Notes under the pieces: model-generated
What the model was told of the DNA's origin: nothing
Seen by the model: the letters and a program-made list of their open reading frames with translations, nothing else
Database searches by the model: none
Made by a program: the position numbers and the translations under genes
Shown here: in pieces, positions 50,116-60,508 of the stretch
How positions within the stretch are numbered: the first letter of the stretch is position 1
Layout of the letters: every line of letters begins with the position of its first letter
NCBI GenBank assembly: GCA_025266875.1
Contig: JALLLT010000002.1
Location: 248,001 to 312,000 of the forward strand
Direction of reading: 5' to 3'
From: Fennellomyces sp. T-0311
Taxonomy: Eukaryota > Mucoromycota > Mucoromycetes > Mucorales > Lichtheimiaceae
Length of the DNA stretch: 64,000 nt

Positions 50116-50756
50116 TTAAGCCTCGGTGCGGGGAGCACGACGGTTGTTGTCGCGGCGAGGGCGGTTCTCCTTGGGAGTGAAGGCAGCAACGGGAGCAGTA
50201 ACCTTGACACCGGCCAAGTCGGCGAAGTTGAGCGACTTGAGCAATTCCTACAGAGCCGGATCGCGTTAATAAATAGTGCGCTGGATGGATCTTGACACCG
50301 AAAGTGATTGGCCATCGAAAGATCCAACCGGCTGCCAGATTAGAAGAAAAACACTGTACCTCAGTCTCGGGATCGATCTCAATAGCCGTGGTGTCCAAAG
50401 CAGACTGCTCGGGCACAAAGTTGTCACGGCGCTCGCGCTCCTCTTCCTGCAACTTGAAGGAGATACCACGGACGGGACCGCGCGAGATACGCTTCATCAA
50501 GTGGGTCGTGAAACCAGCAATCTTGTTGCGGAGACGCTTGGAAGAAATGATGGCAACCTCATCACAGATCTTCTTGTTGGTCTGGAAGTCCAGAGTGAGG
50601 CGGGGGTAGTACTTTTCGATAAGGACACGCGAAGCCTTCTTGACAGTCTTAGTGCGGACACGACCCTATTCATCCATCCATCACGTTAATCCATCCATCC
50701 ATTGATCCATCCGTTGATCCATCCGTTGATCCATCCGTTGAACTCAAACATACCAT
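50116..50756 (-). CDS. RPS17: 40S ribosomal protein eS17 (RPS17)
   Basis: Minus-strand exons 50754-50756, 50360-50665 and 50116-50247 encode 146 residues. The first coding exon is only the ATG codon. The second starts [20 protein letters not shown], the invariant eS17 N terminus, and continues through [32 protein letters not shown] and [20 protein letters not shown]. The third exon is a charged tail ending [14 protein letters not shown]. The protein is a structural component of the small subunit head/beak area. A start-codon intron is common in fungal ribosomal protein genes, where introns can affect expression. Intron 1 here carries a tandem repeat. Confidence 0.96.
50668..50745. repeat. Tandem repeat inside RPS17 intron 1
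   Basis: Three perfect copies of the 12-mer GATCCATCCGTT occupy 50704-50739, preceded by a run of CATC/CCAT tetramers and degenerate units back to about 50670. The array fills most of the 88-base intron (50666-50753) of the minus-strand gene. Confidence 0.85.
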
Positions 50757-51335
50757 GGTTACTAAAGTAAAGAGAGAGAGGGAGTTATTTGGACAGATAC
50801 CCTCAGCTACTTTAAACGTTAGCAGTGGCAGCCACCGCTCTGAGTTTGAACGCCATTTGCTTCCTAAAACGGAATAGCCGGATAATTACGGTAACTGAGG
50901 CAACCAATATGCTTTCAAGAAGAACGACAGAGTTGGGCTCGCAGTTTGGAGGAAAGTTTTAACCTTACGTATCGATAAACATAAGCGATTCAGGTACACA
51001 TTGCAAAGTATATTGTACTATCCCCAGCTTCCTTTGCGATGGAAGACACTCAGACAATATGTAGAACTATGTATCGTTGATGCTCCTCAAAAAATCGGAT
51101 CGTATGGATTGAATCAACTGCATCTATATACTGAAAAACATTGGAGACCCCAAGCCCATTATTCCTTAAGCTGAAGTGATTCCTTCAGTTTACGCCAAAC
51201 ATAATCATATTGTCACTGTCATCCAGATCAACGAGAACAACAACAAAAGCCACAGTACGGTACAGATCATCGAGTCTTCCTCTATTTTCGGGCATTGGCA
51301 CCTTTGGTATATCCTTTATTACGCTTTAACAAGAG
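50757..51335. other. Spacer with RPS17 promoter and GNAT gene 3' region
   Basis: The first 100 bases are RPS17 promoter and leader. No other gene or repeat is visible. Confidence 0.5.
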
Positions 51336-51830
51336 TTAAAAGTCAATGACACAGTCGTACCATGGATCTGGGCCATGAACAACGTCGCTCTTGCCGATAT
51401 ACTTGAAGCCCACGGATTCATATAGGCCAATGAGAGAGGATCTGCTGATGAGAGCGATACGATCATATTTTTTGCTGTCCCGAAGCAACTGGATCCAATG
51501 GGTCATAAGTCGAGTAGCTACTCTTTGCCGTCGCACGTCTGGGTTAGTGCAGACACTGTGCAGACACACCGTTTTGCCGTTGGGTTCGTGCGTCTTCATG
51601 GATTCGTCGGTAATGAGTGGTGCAGTACTTAAGGTCGTACACACGAACCCTGCAAGTGTAGTTCCTTGCCAGGCCACTAGGAAAAGATTAGGGTCGCATT
51701 CTGACGCGTATTTGATGCGATTCTCCATTTGGTTGCGCGATGCAGCCTCATCGGGATGGTAGGAACGAGCTTCATTGTCGGCAATGGCATCGAGGTCAGC
51801 CAAGGTCGCAGGAGCAAAAGTAAGTGACAT
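51336..51830 (-). CDS. GNAT family N-acetyltransferase (arylalkylamine-type)
   Basis: A single exon of 164 residues. The GNAT core is visible: an N-terminal strand-helix (TFAPATLADLDAIADNEARSY), beta4 TTLAGFVCTTLS, then LHSVCTNPDVRRQRVATRLM, where the V-x-P-x-x-R-R-Q-x-x-A segment (NPDVRRQRVA) is the acetyl-CoA pyrophosphate loop, motif A. The tail has ALISRSSLIGLYESVGFKYIG, the usual end helix and strand. The overall pattern resembles fungal serotonin/polyamine-type (AANAT-like) acetyltransferases, but the acceptor amine cannot be told. The start at 51830 is the only ATG that gives the full N-terminal strand. It lies 580 bp from RPS17 on the same strand. Confidence 0.85.
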   Translation of the reverse strand: MSLTFAPATLADLDAIADNEARSYHPDEAASRNQMENRIKYASECDPNLFLVAWQGTTLAGFVCTTLSTAPLITDESMKTHEPNGKTVCLHSVCTNPDVRRQRVATRLMTHWIQLLRDSKKYDRIALISRSSLIGLYESVGFKYIGKSDVVHGPDPWYDCVIDF

Positions 51831-53554
51831 GCTGAATTTCCTGGAAAAAAAGGTAAGGTCAAAGGCTTTCTACTCGAGTCGGAGCACGTCAATGAAGCCT
51901 TCTTTTACGTAGTGAAGGTGCTGTGTAACCCTGCCAGCAGAATGTTCCTAGATACAGTAGCTGTGAAGATACATATGACTTCTTATAAGATACATATCTG
52001 CTCATGTGTTAAAGGAAACTGATAGACAGCAATGGATTACGTTTGATGTAATGCTCGAATACATTAGCCGTACTTCACGATAACGTAGACATGTTACGCT
52101 TCCGAAACTATGGTACGCTATCGATTGCTGCTTCCACCATGGTTGAATTACTCGACTGACTCGACATCCACCCTTTCTACAGTTCGTTGCTCTGGCGAGT
52201 ACGTAAACATACAAAAAAAAGCATATTCGTCAATGTGGCTAAATGCAGATGTTGCAACTTTGTATATCTCTATGACTCTATTATCTTCCATCCAGCTCTC
52301 TTCTACGGGCTAGGCAAGATTGAGATGTTCTGTGCAGACCCCTCCCCCACGTAGCTTGACCTTCAATCGTCGATTTGTGTCAATATTATACTTTTCTCGC
52401 TAGGTCACCGCTACTCCATCTTTCAGTAGTATAATTAGCTCATTTATGGTACGACCCTTGCTCCATTATTTAAGGCTATCGGGTACAGCAAAGTCAAACA
52501 GCAGTATAAGAGCACACTTGCTATTCTTGCGTTTTCGGCACCCTCATAGACAGAGTTCCCTTTATTAAGCGATGGTGCATACGAAATGCACATATTATAA
52601 ACCAACGTGAATAAATGATCTGGAATTGCATATAAAAATATAGATTAAACGTACGAGAGCTTCGTAAGTGTAGAAGCGTTCCGCCCTTAGCTATAAATAT
52701 TTAAATTGATTGAACACAACTCCTTCAGTGGGGACAGTGTACGTTCAACCTTTGTTGCTGTTAACTCCTTTGCAATTCTGACATTTGGCTATGTGTAGTA
52801 TTTACATTCGAAATACACATGTGTTATATGACTTATTACACTTTCTGCGGACATCTACTGGAGTATTTCTTTACTATATATACATCCAATAACTCTGTGC
52901 ATGATTACCATACAAAGAAATTGTCACCTAATATATTACAGCGTAACTTGCCTTAGTTCCCAAAAAGAAACGCCAAATGCAATGAAAGTGGCGGTTACAA
53001 AGAAAATATTTCAAATAAGGAAAGGGCGGGAAAACAAGTATCAAACACGAATCAAAAGCGCGTACGTAACAAACTGTACGCAAAAACAGAAACGAAGGCA
53101 GAAGAGGCAAAGAAAATACAAGAGAAATATAAAGAGAAATGTACTTGTGCAAAAGGGAGCGTCAGGGTGGTACAAACGGTAAAATAAACAAAAACAAAAA
53201 GTGAACAAGGGTGATTACGCTTCAATACGACTTTTATTATTTATATACTCTCCTCGCTTTTCTGTTTCATAACATCTCGCTAAGACCAAATGCGTACATG
53301 CATCGATAAATCAACTAAATATGAATAATACTTTCACAGAAGATCGGTATCGATAACGATACTATGGACGTTTGATTTTATTGCTGGCCTACAACTTTCA
53401 TCCTACGTTATCCTACTGGTATAACCCCGAAAACTCTTCCATACGTAAGGCAATAAATGACACTCTCCACTTAAGATTTAAGGTGTTTATAAAACCAAGG
53501 GCATAAAGAATTGTATTGGTAATAAATATTTGAGGGCATAAGTTTGTCATAAGT
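51831..53554. other. 1.7-kb AT-rich spacer
   Basis: No gene recognised. A Lys/Arg-rich frame at 52901-53182 reflects purine-rich low-complexity sequence and is not credible as protein. I see nothing else. Confidence 0.45.
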
Positions 53555-54900
53555 TCATATTTTCATAGGTGGTTGGAACGAAGCTCGTCGCCATTTTTTT
53601 CGGTTCTCAACCGATCCTTGCTTTGTTGTTGCGTATTTCAAATACAACAGGCTCTCATACATGCGAATCATTGGTAAGAAGTCTTCAACTGTTTCCATCA
53701 TGCGGAAGTGATCAACTTCCATCAAACAGTATACACCGTCATACTTAAGTTCAAGGACAAAAGCGGTACAGTTGTAACCTTCTACCAAGATACCCGTGGT
53801 TGCGAGCAACTGTTCGGGATTTTCATCATTGTTGAGTGCATGGTCCAGCATGCACTTCAACTCATTCGCAAGTTTTACCTTGTCGTTGTACACAAGCCGA
53901 CACTCTCACGGTTTGGTTTTTTCGCCTCACACGCAAGGTGCTCGATGTTATTCTTGGATACGTAAATGTCAGGTTTGCCAGCTAGAAATGAGGAATCAAA
54001 TTGCTTGATTCCCTCGGCAACAGCCTTTGACGATGTTGTCGGTCCAATGACAACGTATCCTTCCGTGCCAGGAAATATTTCTTTGAGGGACGGTAAGATG
54101 CTGTTATCAGTGAACATTCTCTCGTTCACCTCGTCACATGATGGCCTGTTCAAGTTGCCGTGACTCAAAAGATATGTCAGAAGCGCCTTTTAGACCAAAA
54201 ATATAAGCACTTACATCTGTTCCAAGACATGGGCAAAACCTTGAAGCAATAAATTGTTGCGATGTTCGACCCGAAAGTCAAGCAACGTATCCATTGGGTC
54301 TTGTTTCTGCTTTATGTCCTAAGCAAAAGTAAGTTAGCATCAACTCTTGTAAAAAAAAAGGGCAATCAAGCATAATTACCTTATTGATCGAATGGCACAA
54401 AAGAAGTGCTTCGTTGGGCATGAGCGTGTATTCATCACGCTCCAGCTCTTCTGCCAACTGATTCCTCAACTCCTCGTTGAAAATACGCCAGATGCCATCA
54501 TTCTTGTTTTGTGGGAAGTAAAAGATACAGTTCAGGCAGCTACGGTGCAATACCATGAGGTGAGCTGAAATGAGTCTTCAACTTAAGCGATATATCTTTA
54601 CAGCTGGTCGGTATCGTTACTCAAATCTTCTTTGGAAGCCTTTGCTACGACATCATCGTGGTGCGAACGGAGACGAGCAGAAATATCCACACCGTCGTGA
54701 ACCCACTATATATTGTTAGTCAATTGTTCTGCTCCCACGTTGGGTACCTTAAGGCACTGTACCTGTGCACTAGTATCAGCAATTTTGGTCTCAGTGTCAC
54801 CAGGACCAACAAGCCAGCGGTAGCACTGCTTTTTTGTAGGCGGCTCTTCAGTGTCGTTCTTGTTATACTGTTGTTTTCGCTTGGCACTAAACGACGACAT
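53555..54900 (-). pseudogene. Copy A of a multicopy family with candidate PD-(D/E)xK motif, frameshifted
   Basis: From ATG 54900 the minus strand reads SAKRKQQYNKNDTEEPPTKK, then CYRWLVGPGDTETK, an intron of about 54 nt, WVHDGVDISARLRSHHDDVV, an intron with donor at 54619 and acceptor about 54563, then LNCIFYFPQNKNDGIWRIF and, after another intron, DTLLDFRVEHRNNLLLQGFA. The next exon (about 53875-54165) includes IFPGTEGYVVIGPTTSS and AGKPDIYVSKNNIEHLACEAKK, whose P-D and E-A-K spacing fits a PD-(D/E)xK nuclease core. Right after AKKPNRE two extra bases (around 53902-53909; copy C lacks them) shift the frame, and VYNDKVKLANEL continues in the new frame to the stop at 53555. The 60.5-61.8 kb relic is the diverged sister copy. 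The nuclease assignment is motif-based inference. Confidence 0.6.
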
Positions 54901-55514
54901 TGCGAAAGGGGAAGAAGAGAGAAAGAGCTATTACAAGGTAGGTCACCTGGAAACAACACTTTATACGAGTGCTCCAAAGGTATGGTTACACGGTATGTTT
55001 ACTGTTTGAAGGTAACTTTGCAAAAACCTGTAAGGCATGCAGCGGCTGCCATTAGAAAGCGCAAAAATCGCTCTAGATTTTAATCAACTTGAACTGATAG
55101 AACAAGGATGTATTTTATTTCATAGAAAACGAGAAACGATCTTTACGTGAGGTCCATATTGGACCTGACTCACTACGCTCCAGCATCATGGGTCGGCATG
55201 CATCTCTTTTTTCGAAGACAGTTACCCCAAACAAGCTTCATGGCGGGTTGAGGATACTTGTTCATTTGATCTCACTGCATAAGTCGCGCTTTACTGTAAT
55301 ACGCGTTTAGGTCCATCTCATCAGCAGTCGACACCACTCTTGAATACAGAAAATTGTATTCAGGACAAGCGCAGGATTTCATTTAATGTTTAAGTTTATT
55401 AAGCAGCCACGTAGTCGTGTGAAAATACATAGTTGACAATGCACATTAAAAAATCCCACAATGAGGCCAGCATTCGATTTCTCGATATGGCAATCAATAC
55501 ACTCGATTGTTTTG
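54868..55514. repeat. Direct segmental duplication, flank unit 1
   Basis: This block, starting at the first codons of copy A and running upstream of it, is closely similar (I estimate about 90%) to 62903-63526 in the same orientation. Both contain the same gene start, GCATGCAGCGGCTGCC, and end at CACTCGATTGTTTTG, after which the sequences diverge abruptly. Copy 1 has a short extra segment near 55165-55195. Confidence 0.85.
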
Positions 55515-55905
55515 TGATAAGTTTTCGAGAACGCATCGTAGAAGCGTGCTGAGAGTATCAAATGAAAGCTAGGACATTGCTTATTATAATCTATGGGTAT
55601 CGAAATGGCGAAGGAGTAGTATTTTATACAAGGGAAAGGCGATCTACAACGAAATGATCAGATATCCATATTTGGGATGCCGATCCGCATCGTTGTCATG
55701 TGCATTCTTTTCTCCAGAAATAGCTCGGAGGCCTCAATGTGTTCCGATTGCAGGTCTCGCGTCATGACGTCTGCCGGCGTGATGGTGTTTCATCCAGCAA
55801 CCACATGTGATTCCCCAACATTGGACGTCAACACGGAAAAAGTTGTAACGTGCCCGAGCTTACTGCTCTTGCTTGATTAGGTAAATACAACCTGCGGACG
55901 GATTT
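55515..55905. other. Spacer between the duplicated flank and the U6 insertion
   Basis: No gene recognised. The frame at 55677-55880 has no domain. It may be the 5' part of a reverse-transcriptase relic whose 3' part follows the U6 insertion. Confidence 0.35.
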
Positions 55906-55991
55906 CCAATGTCAGTACTGCCTCTGTCACACTTTAAAATTGGGACGATACAGAGAAGGTTAGCATGGCCCCTGCACCAATGTCAGTACTG
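55906..55991 (+). repeat. 15-bp direct repeats flanking the U6 fragment (target-site duplication)
   Basis: CCAATGTCAGTACTG occurs at 55906-55920 and again at 55977-55991, immediately bracketing the 56-bp U6-like segment. Bases outside the two repeats do not match each other, so the repeat is exactly 15 bp, a typical length for endonuclease-primed retrotransposition. Confidence 0.9.
55921..55976 (+). pseudogene. U6 snRNA fragment (retrotransposed)
   Basis: The segment contains AAAATTGGGACGATACAGAG then AAGGTTAGCATGGCCCCTGC, matching the central region of eukaryotic U6 snRNA, including the ACAGAGA box and the AGC of the catalytic triad. The 5' stem-loop and everything 3' of CCCCTGC (the region pairing in the internal stem-loop and the 3' tail) are missing, so it cannot be a working U6. 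With the flanking 15-bp repeats it is best read as a reverse-transcribed U6 fragment inserted by a LINE-type machinery. Confidence 0.85.
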
Positions 55992-56079
55992 ACGTGAACT
56001 GCAAGACACTGGGTCGATATACGTACCATCATTTCGAATTGTACACCTATCCAGTAGAGACACTTCTGGCGAACCGCAA

Positions 56080-56530
56080 TCCCGTGTGACGTTCGCACCC
56101 ATGGTGGCGACCGCTTCTGTACAATCTTTCAAACAAGGCCTATCTACACCGGAGAATGGCGAACAAGCATCCGACCAATCTGTGCTCTCTTTGTGAAACG
56201 GAGGGCGAAACCTTTTGTCATCTCACTGCGCATTGCGGGGTCAAGTTGATCCTTTGGATGAATGCTCTCCCAATCATCTAGGTATCTTCCCAAATCTCCA
56301 TAAAAGATATTTTGGAGGCTTTGAACTTACGATTTATGTTGACTACCGGTTTTTTGCGCAAAGTCTACCGGTGATTGGTCTCCTTTTCCAAACAGTTTGC
56401 TGCAGTGCTTTGGAAGGCACAACTTGGACTCTCGTTGCTGCCAACAATCACTTGCATGATCTTATAGCTAGAACGCCCCTCTATCATTCCCACTGGCGTC
56501 TGCACTAATTTTTGGGCGTACGCTCCCAAA
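56080..56530 (+). mobile_element. Non-LTR reverse-transcriptase relic (zf-RVT end)
   Basis: One frame reads RRMANKHPTNLCSLCETEGE then CHLTAHC, a C-x2-C...H-x4-C cluster as in the zf-RVT domain found after the RT/RNase H region of many LINEs, preceded by WWRPLLYNL-type sequence. Downstream the frame continues with protein-like sequence (ILEALNLRFML, FAAVLWKAQLGLSLL) but with several stop codons. It is a dead 3' remnant. Confidence 0.55.
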
Positions 56531-58049
56531 ATAAAAAGGATATTGTTGTAGTCTGAGATCGGATATGGAAATAGAGATTATGAAATAATATGAAAGAACT
56601 GATCGTTTATTATTACTTATAGAGAGGGGTTTTTATATCTCTTGATCACGGGACAATACGGCTTGATTCAACATCAACTGTTATTCTTCATAACTTGTAT
56701 CGTGATGTCTTTGGTTCTTGGTGGGGTGTTCTTTAATGATGCCGGTGGGGTGATGGTGGATTCGTGGAAGTTGGATCTTGTATGAGGTCTGACCGTTGCA
56801 GATATGTAATACAAAACAAAACTTATGACTTCCATACGTAATGACAGTCGATCTTGATAAAAAAGCAAGGGCGACGAAGTACACGCTATATATATAACAC
56901 ATACTCGGTCACCCTTTCTTTTTTTTACACGACAATACTACCATCCATTACCATGTACATTGATACCGTTATGGCCAGCTGCTATACTGCTCAGATGTGG
57001 CTCATCACTCATTCTGAATTTACCCTTGTCACGTGTAATGTTTGAGGAATTCTCTTTCTCTCCGGATTTCAACTCACAGTTCTGATTTTTCTTCTTTTTT
57101 TCCGTTGTTCTTTATTTTTCTCATATGACTTTCTTTTATACTGACACTATCTATACGCTAACTCTTAGTTCAGAAGGATGGGAATATCGTTGGGAGAAAT
57201 TGGTGCAATCGGGATCTGTCGTAATAAAGGTTCGTGCTAATAGTGTGTTGAGGAGCGATATATCGGGAAAGATTGGTATTTTAGGGTAGATATTCTAAAC
57301 TAGTATATATGACAATCGATGGGTAATAAAGAGAAAATGATCTAAAAACATAACTTGTTGCAAAAAGAACGGAAGGGAAAAAATAATGTATAATGAGGTG
57401 CGAGGTCGGAAAAGAAATTAACACGGCTGGTTATGCGCGTGTCACCCTTCTCCCATATTTTTTTTGATAAGCAAAAAATGTTTGCACATCCAACTCTACA
57501 TTTATTCCGGCGTCTTCACCTACCTAGTTAAATAGCTTTCTTCATACCTTTTGAAGGATTGTGTATATGAAGCTAAAGCCTACGACCGAGAACACAGTGT
57601 ATACTAGCTGCACGAGGCTTTCCATACATTTGTAGAAATTCCGTAAAACGTACATACAACACAGAACCTGGTTTACTCACCACACTTTTAGCTATGTTCC
57701 TCCTCTTACAGCGGGTCAGCTGTGGTGAGACCAAATATCTGACAACAGCTTGAAAGCGAGAAAGTATGCGCTGTGTATGAATATAATCCTTTTTCGTTTT
57801 TTGGCTGAGATCTATCCTAGTTTTCCGAGATTACACAAGGAGTTAAGGACGGAAGGTACAGTTGGGATGCGTCTCGGAGCTATTGTAAATTGACTCCCAT
57901 GTTTGTTGAGACCGCATGCAATTATCGAAGATAGCCGTATCACTTGATATTAAGCTTTCACTTGACATCACAACCAATCGTTGCATAATCAACATTCTCT
58001 TAAGCAGCAATCCCTCTGCCCTCTTTAACTTAATCAATGCTTTTTCTGT
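56531..58049. other. Spacer, possibly with a solo LTR-like stretch
   Basis: A 56550-56950 stretch with AT-rich promoter-like motifs (TATATATATAA near 56889) could be a solo LTR or promoter, but no matching second copy or terminal TG..CA could be fixed. The minus-strand frame at 57843-58037 adjoins repeat copy 2 and may belong to it. Nothing else is recognised. Confidence 0.3.
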
Positions 58050-58340
58050 TGTGGGTTGATAGAAAGAGTAAGGTGAGGCAATAAAGACGAATACTTTGTG
58101 CCACAGATTTATTTCTGAAAATCAGAGCAACTTCCTATCTGTTATTTCGATGGTTCTTTTATACTCGATCGTCTTTTTCGATTCATACAACAGACTTGCA
58201 AAATAGATTCTCCTAACCTTTTTCTTAGTACCTCTTAGTACTTCTTAGTGTCTTTTAGCATCTTTAAGTACGATTGAAGTAACAAAGTATTGGTAGATCA
58301 ACGCTAACAAATTCGGTAACACATGGTTCAAAAATTATTA
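58050..58340 (-). repeat. Dispersed repeat, copy 2 (inverted relative to 46195-46430)
   Basis: The reverse complement of this block aligns with 46195-46430. The minus-strand frame ends VTEFVSVDLPILCYFNRT and stop, parallel to copy 1, and is followed by the same ACTAAGA-rich tract and TGTATGAATCGAA. Two inverted copies 12 kb apart could mediate inversion. Confidence 0.55.
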
Positions 58341-58499
58341 GAACTGCTCCTATCGGTAAAAGGGTGCTGGTACTGGTCATGTATATCGATATCATGGCGT
58401 ACAGTTCACGTAGTTCTGATATACAAAAAATGAGACCTAACAGAGGCCAGCAATTACCCACCTATGTATCAGTTTAACGAGTGTACTGCGAAAACTTCT

Positions 58500-60505
58500 C
58501 AAACACTGCTTACTGCCAGAAATCCCCGAAGCAATGCCAGCTCTAGACATAGCACAATGAGTTTTCCAGGATAAGCGAGGTGCCCTTGATCAAGCCTTTG
58601 CACTCAACGTGATCATGCACCAATATACCCGTCAGTATGGAGAGCCACCAGTACAAGCATTCCTCTACATCAAGCAGGCTTATGATTCAAGCTCACGGGA
58701 TAGCATATGGTCAACATTGCATGAAAACCTGCCGAGTGCTCTGTTCCATCTTACCCGACATCTTTTCGTCGACGTGCGTACTAGCGTAATTTTGCATATC
58801 AATCCCAATCCATACACCCAGCGCACGGTGTATTACAAGTGTCTATCCTCAGCCCGTTGTTGTATGCTACTTTCATAAACTCACTCCCAAATCAATTTCG
58901 CATCCGAATGTATAGTCTGGGACAGCAACCAATATTGCTTTGTATGACTCCTCCACCTACCAAAACGGTAGCAGCAATGCAGACGCTGTTCTATCGCGGG
59001 AGTACCACTGACCGCTTTGGACAAGACCGTCCTGACTCTGTGAGCACGATGGCGTTAGCACTTTTATATGCCTACGATGTTGTGCCCTTGGGTTCTCCAA
59101 CCAATATGGACCCCCTCCTGGCCTTGGCAGAACGACACTCACTCGACCATGAATATCGGTGGTATCCTGGCAAATGCGCCATAATCGAACCCCCGCCATC
59201 GTCATCAACAACTGATACACATGCCAAACGAGCACCAACACATGTGTATAAGTTATACCGCACAACGATAAGCAAAACCAATAGCTTCCAACGTCTTGGC
59301 CTCTCGTTTACGTTCCAGGGTTTAAACGCGGATATACTGATCAATCAACGTATCACTAAGGCTACTGGCAGCATGGCATTGCTACGACAACTCGGAATGC
59401 ACCAATGCGGCATCGGACTCTGGCCAGCACTTCGTACGTATCGTTCTTTTGTTCGACCGATCCACGAATATGTGCTTGCCATAACAGCTTTGTCAACCAG
59501 ACAGTTCGACAAATTGCCAAAAGCCCAGGTCGGATGTATCAAAATGACACTCAATCGTAACAAGGCAACTAAGTTTCCAATCACAGTCCGAATGGTACTG
59601 ACCGATATCCCATCAATGCAGATAGCGGCCCGTGCATTACAGCTCAAATTCGCCAGGCGACTACGCTCACTACCAGTCTCAACAATGGCTCGTGCAGTGG
59701 AACTGGCCATCCTGTCGTATACCGGGAAATCAGGTGATGCTCAATGGAGGCAATTAACTGCAACCAACCCTTGCACCAAGCATACGACAAAATATCCAAG
59801 CGACAAGATACACTGGACAATCCAGTTGTTATGGCCATCAAAGAAGCGTGATGAAAAGTTCACCTCCCGCTGCAACAAGTTCAAAACAATTCGGTGCCTT
59901 CGATCACAGCGTGTAGTGGATCCGATATTATACCTTGCAGTCACTTCCAAGGATTGACGCCGTCTGGTCAAATGGCAAATGCGCTCGCTTCCATCATATG
60001 CATTGAAAGAGTGCGCGTGCGGTGCACCTGCGGCATCCAGAGAACACTATGCCTTATGCCCATTACTGCACCCACTACGCCAAGAACTACTCGATGCATA
60101 TGGTGCAATGCTGAATCTGAACGATGAACAGCCACCACTCGATTACATCAATAAAAACCTTCCACCCTCGGATGCTAGGCTAACCCGAGGCAAATGGACG
60201 AGAGCATGGTCAGCACTAATTAAGATTTTAAGAAAGACCGACGAACTAAGCCATAAAGATATGGAATTCAATGATGACGGACCAGACCCTGGGGAGGCAC
60301 TACAAGGCTCAGTCCCAGAAACTACAGATCACCAAGATTGATAGATATCCCTTTAATCAAACAGGCCTGTCTTTTTCCCAGCACGGTTTTTTCAGACATG
60401 GCACATGGTCTTCTACTTATACTATACACATTGTACTGCAAGGTAGTGGCCGTACCCCTATAGGGGCCAGTCTAATAGCCTTCCACCAATAAATAAAATA
60501 CTTTC
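58500..60505 (+). mobile_element. Inactive non-LTR (LINE-like) retrotransposon
   Basis: Reverse-transcriptase order is preserved: YIKQAYDSSSRDSIW (palm motif with Asp), a frameshift near 58790, GVLQVSILSPLLY (normally GVLQGS.LSP), LLYAYDVVPLG in place of the catalytic Y-A-D-D box, then thumb sequence FQRLGLSF and a helical region to 59957. A single TGA (59955-59957) interrupts the frame, which continues with VKWQMRSLPSYALKEC and a zinc knuckle CACGAPAASREHYALC before its stop at 60341. The 3' UTR ends in AATAAATAAAATAC near 60500. The frameshift, loss of one catalytic Asp and the nonsense codon make it dead. It ends exactly where copy B of the neighbouring family begins, so it probably inserted there. 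Confidence 0.85.
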
Positions 60506-60508
60506 AAC

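Noticed and set aside
52901..53182. 93-codon Lys/Arg-rich frame
   Set aside because: Low-complexity purine-rich DNA; no fold or partner exon.
54563..54619. A 26-nt intron in copy A after the DTDQL codons
   Set aside because: An upstream donor (GTAACG at 54619) with the normal acceptor gives a 57-nt intron in the correct phase, so an ultrashort intron is not needed.
56550..56950. Solo LTR
   Set aside because: Promoter-like AT motifs are present, but no terminal TG/CA inverted ends, target duplication or second copy could be identified.
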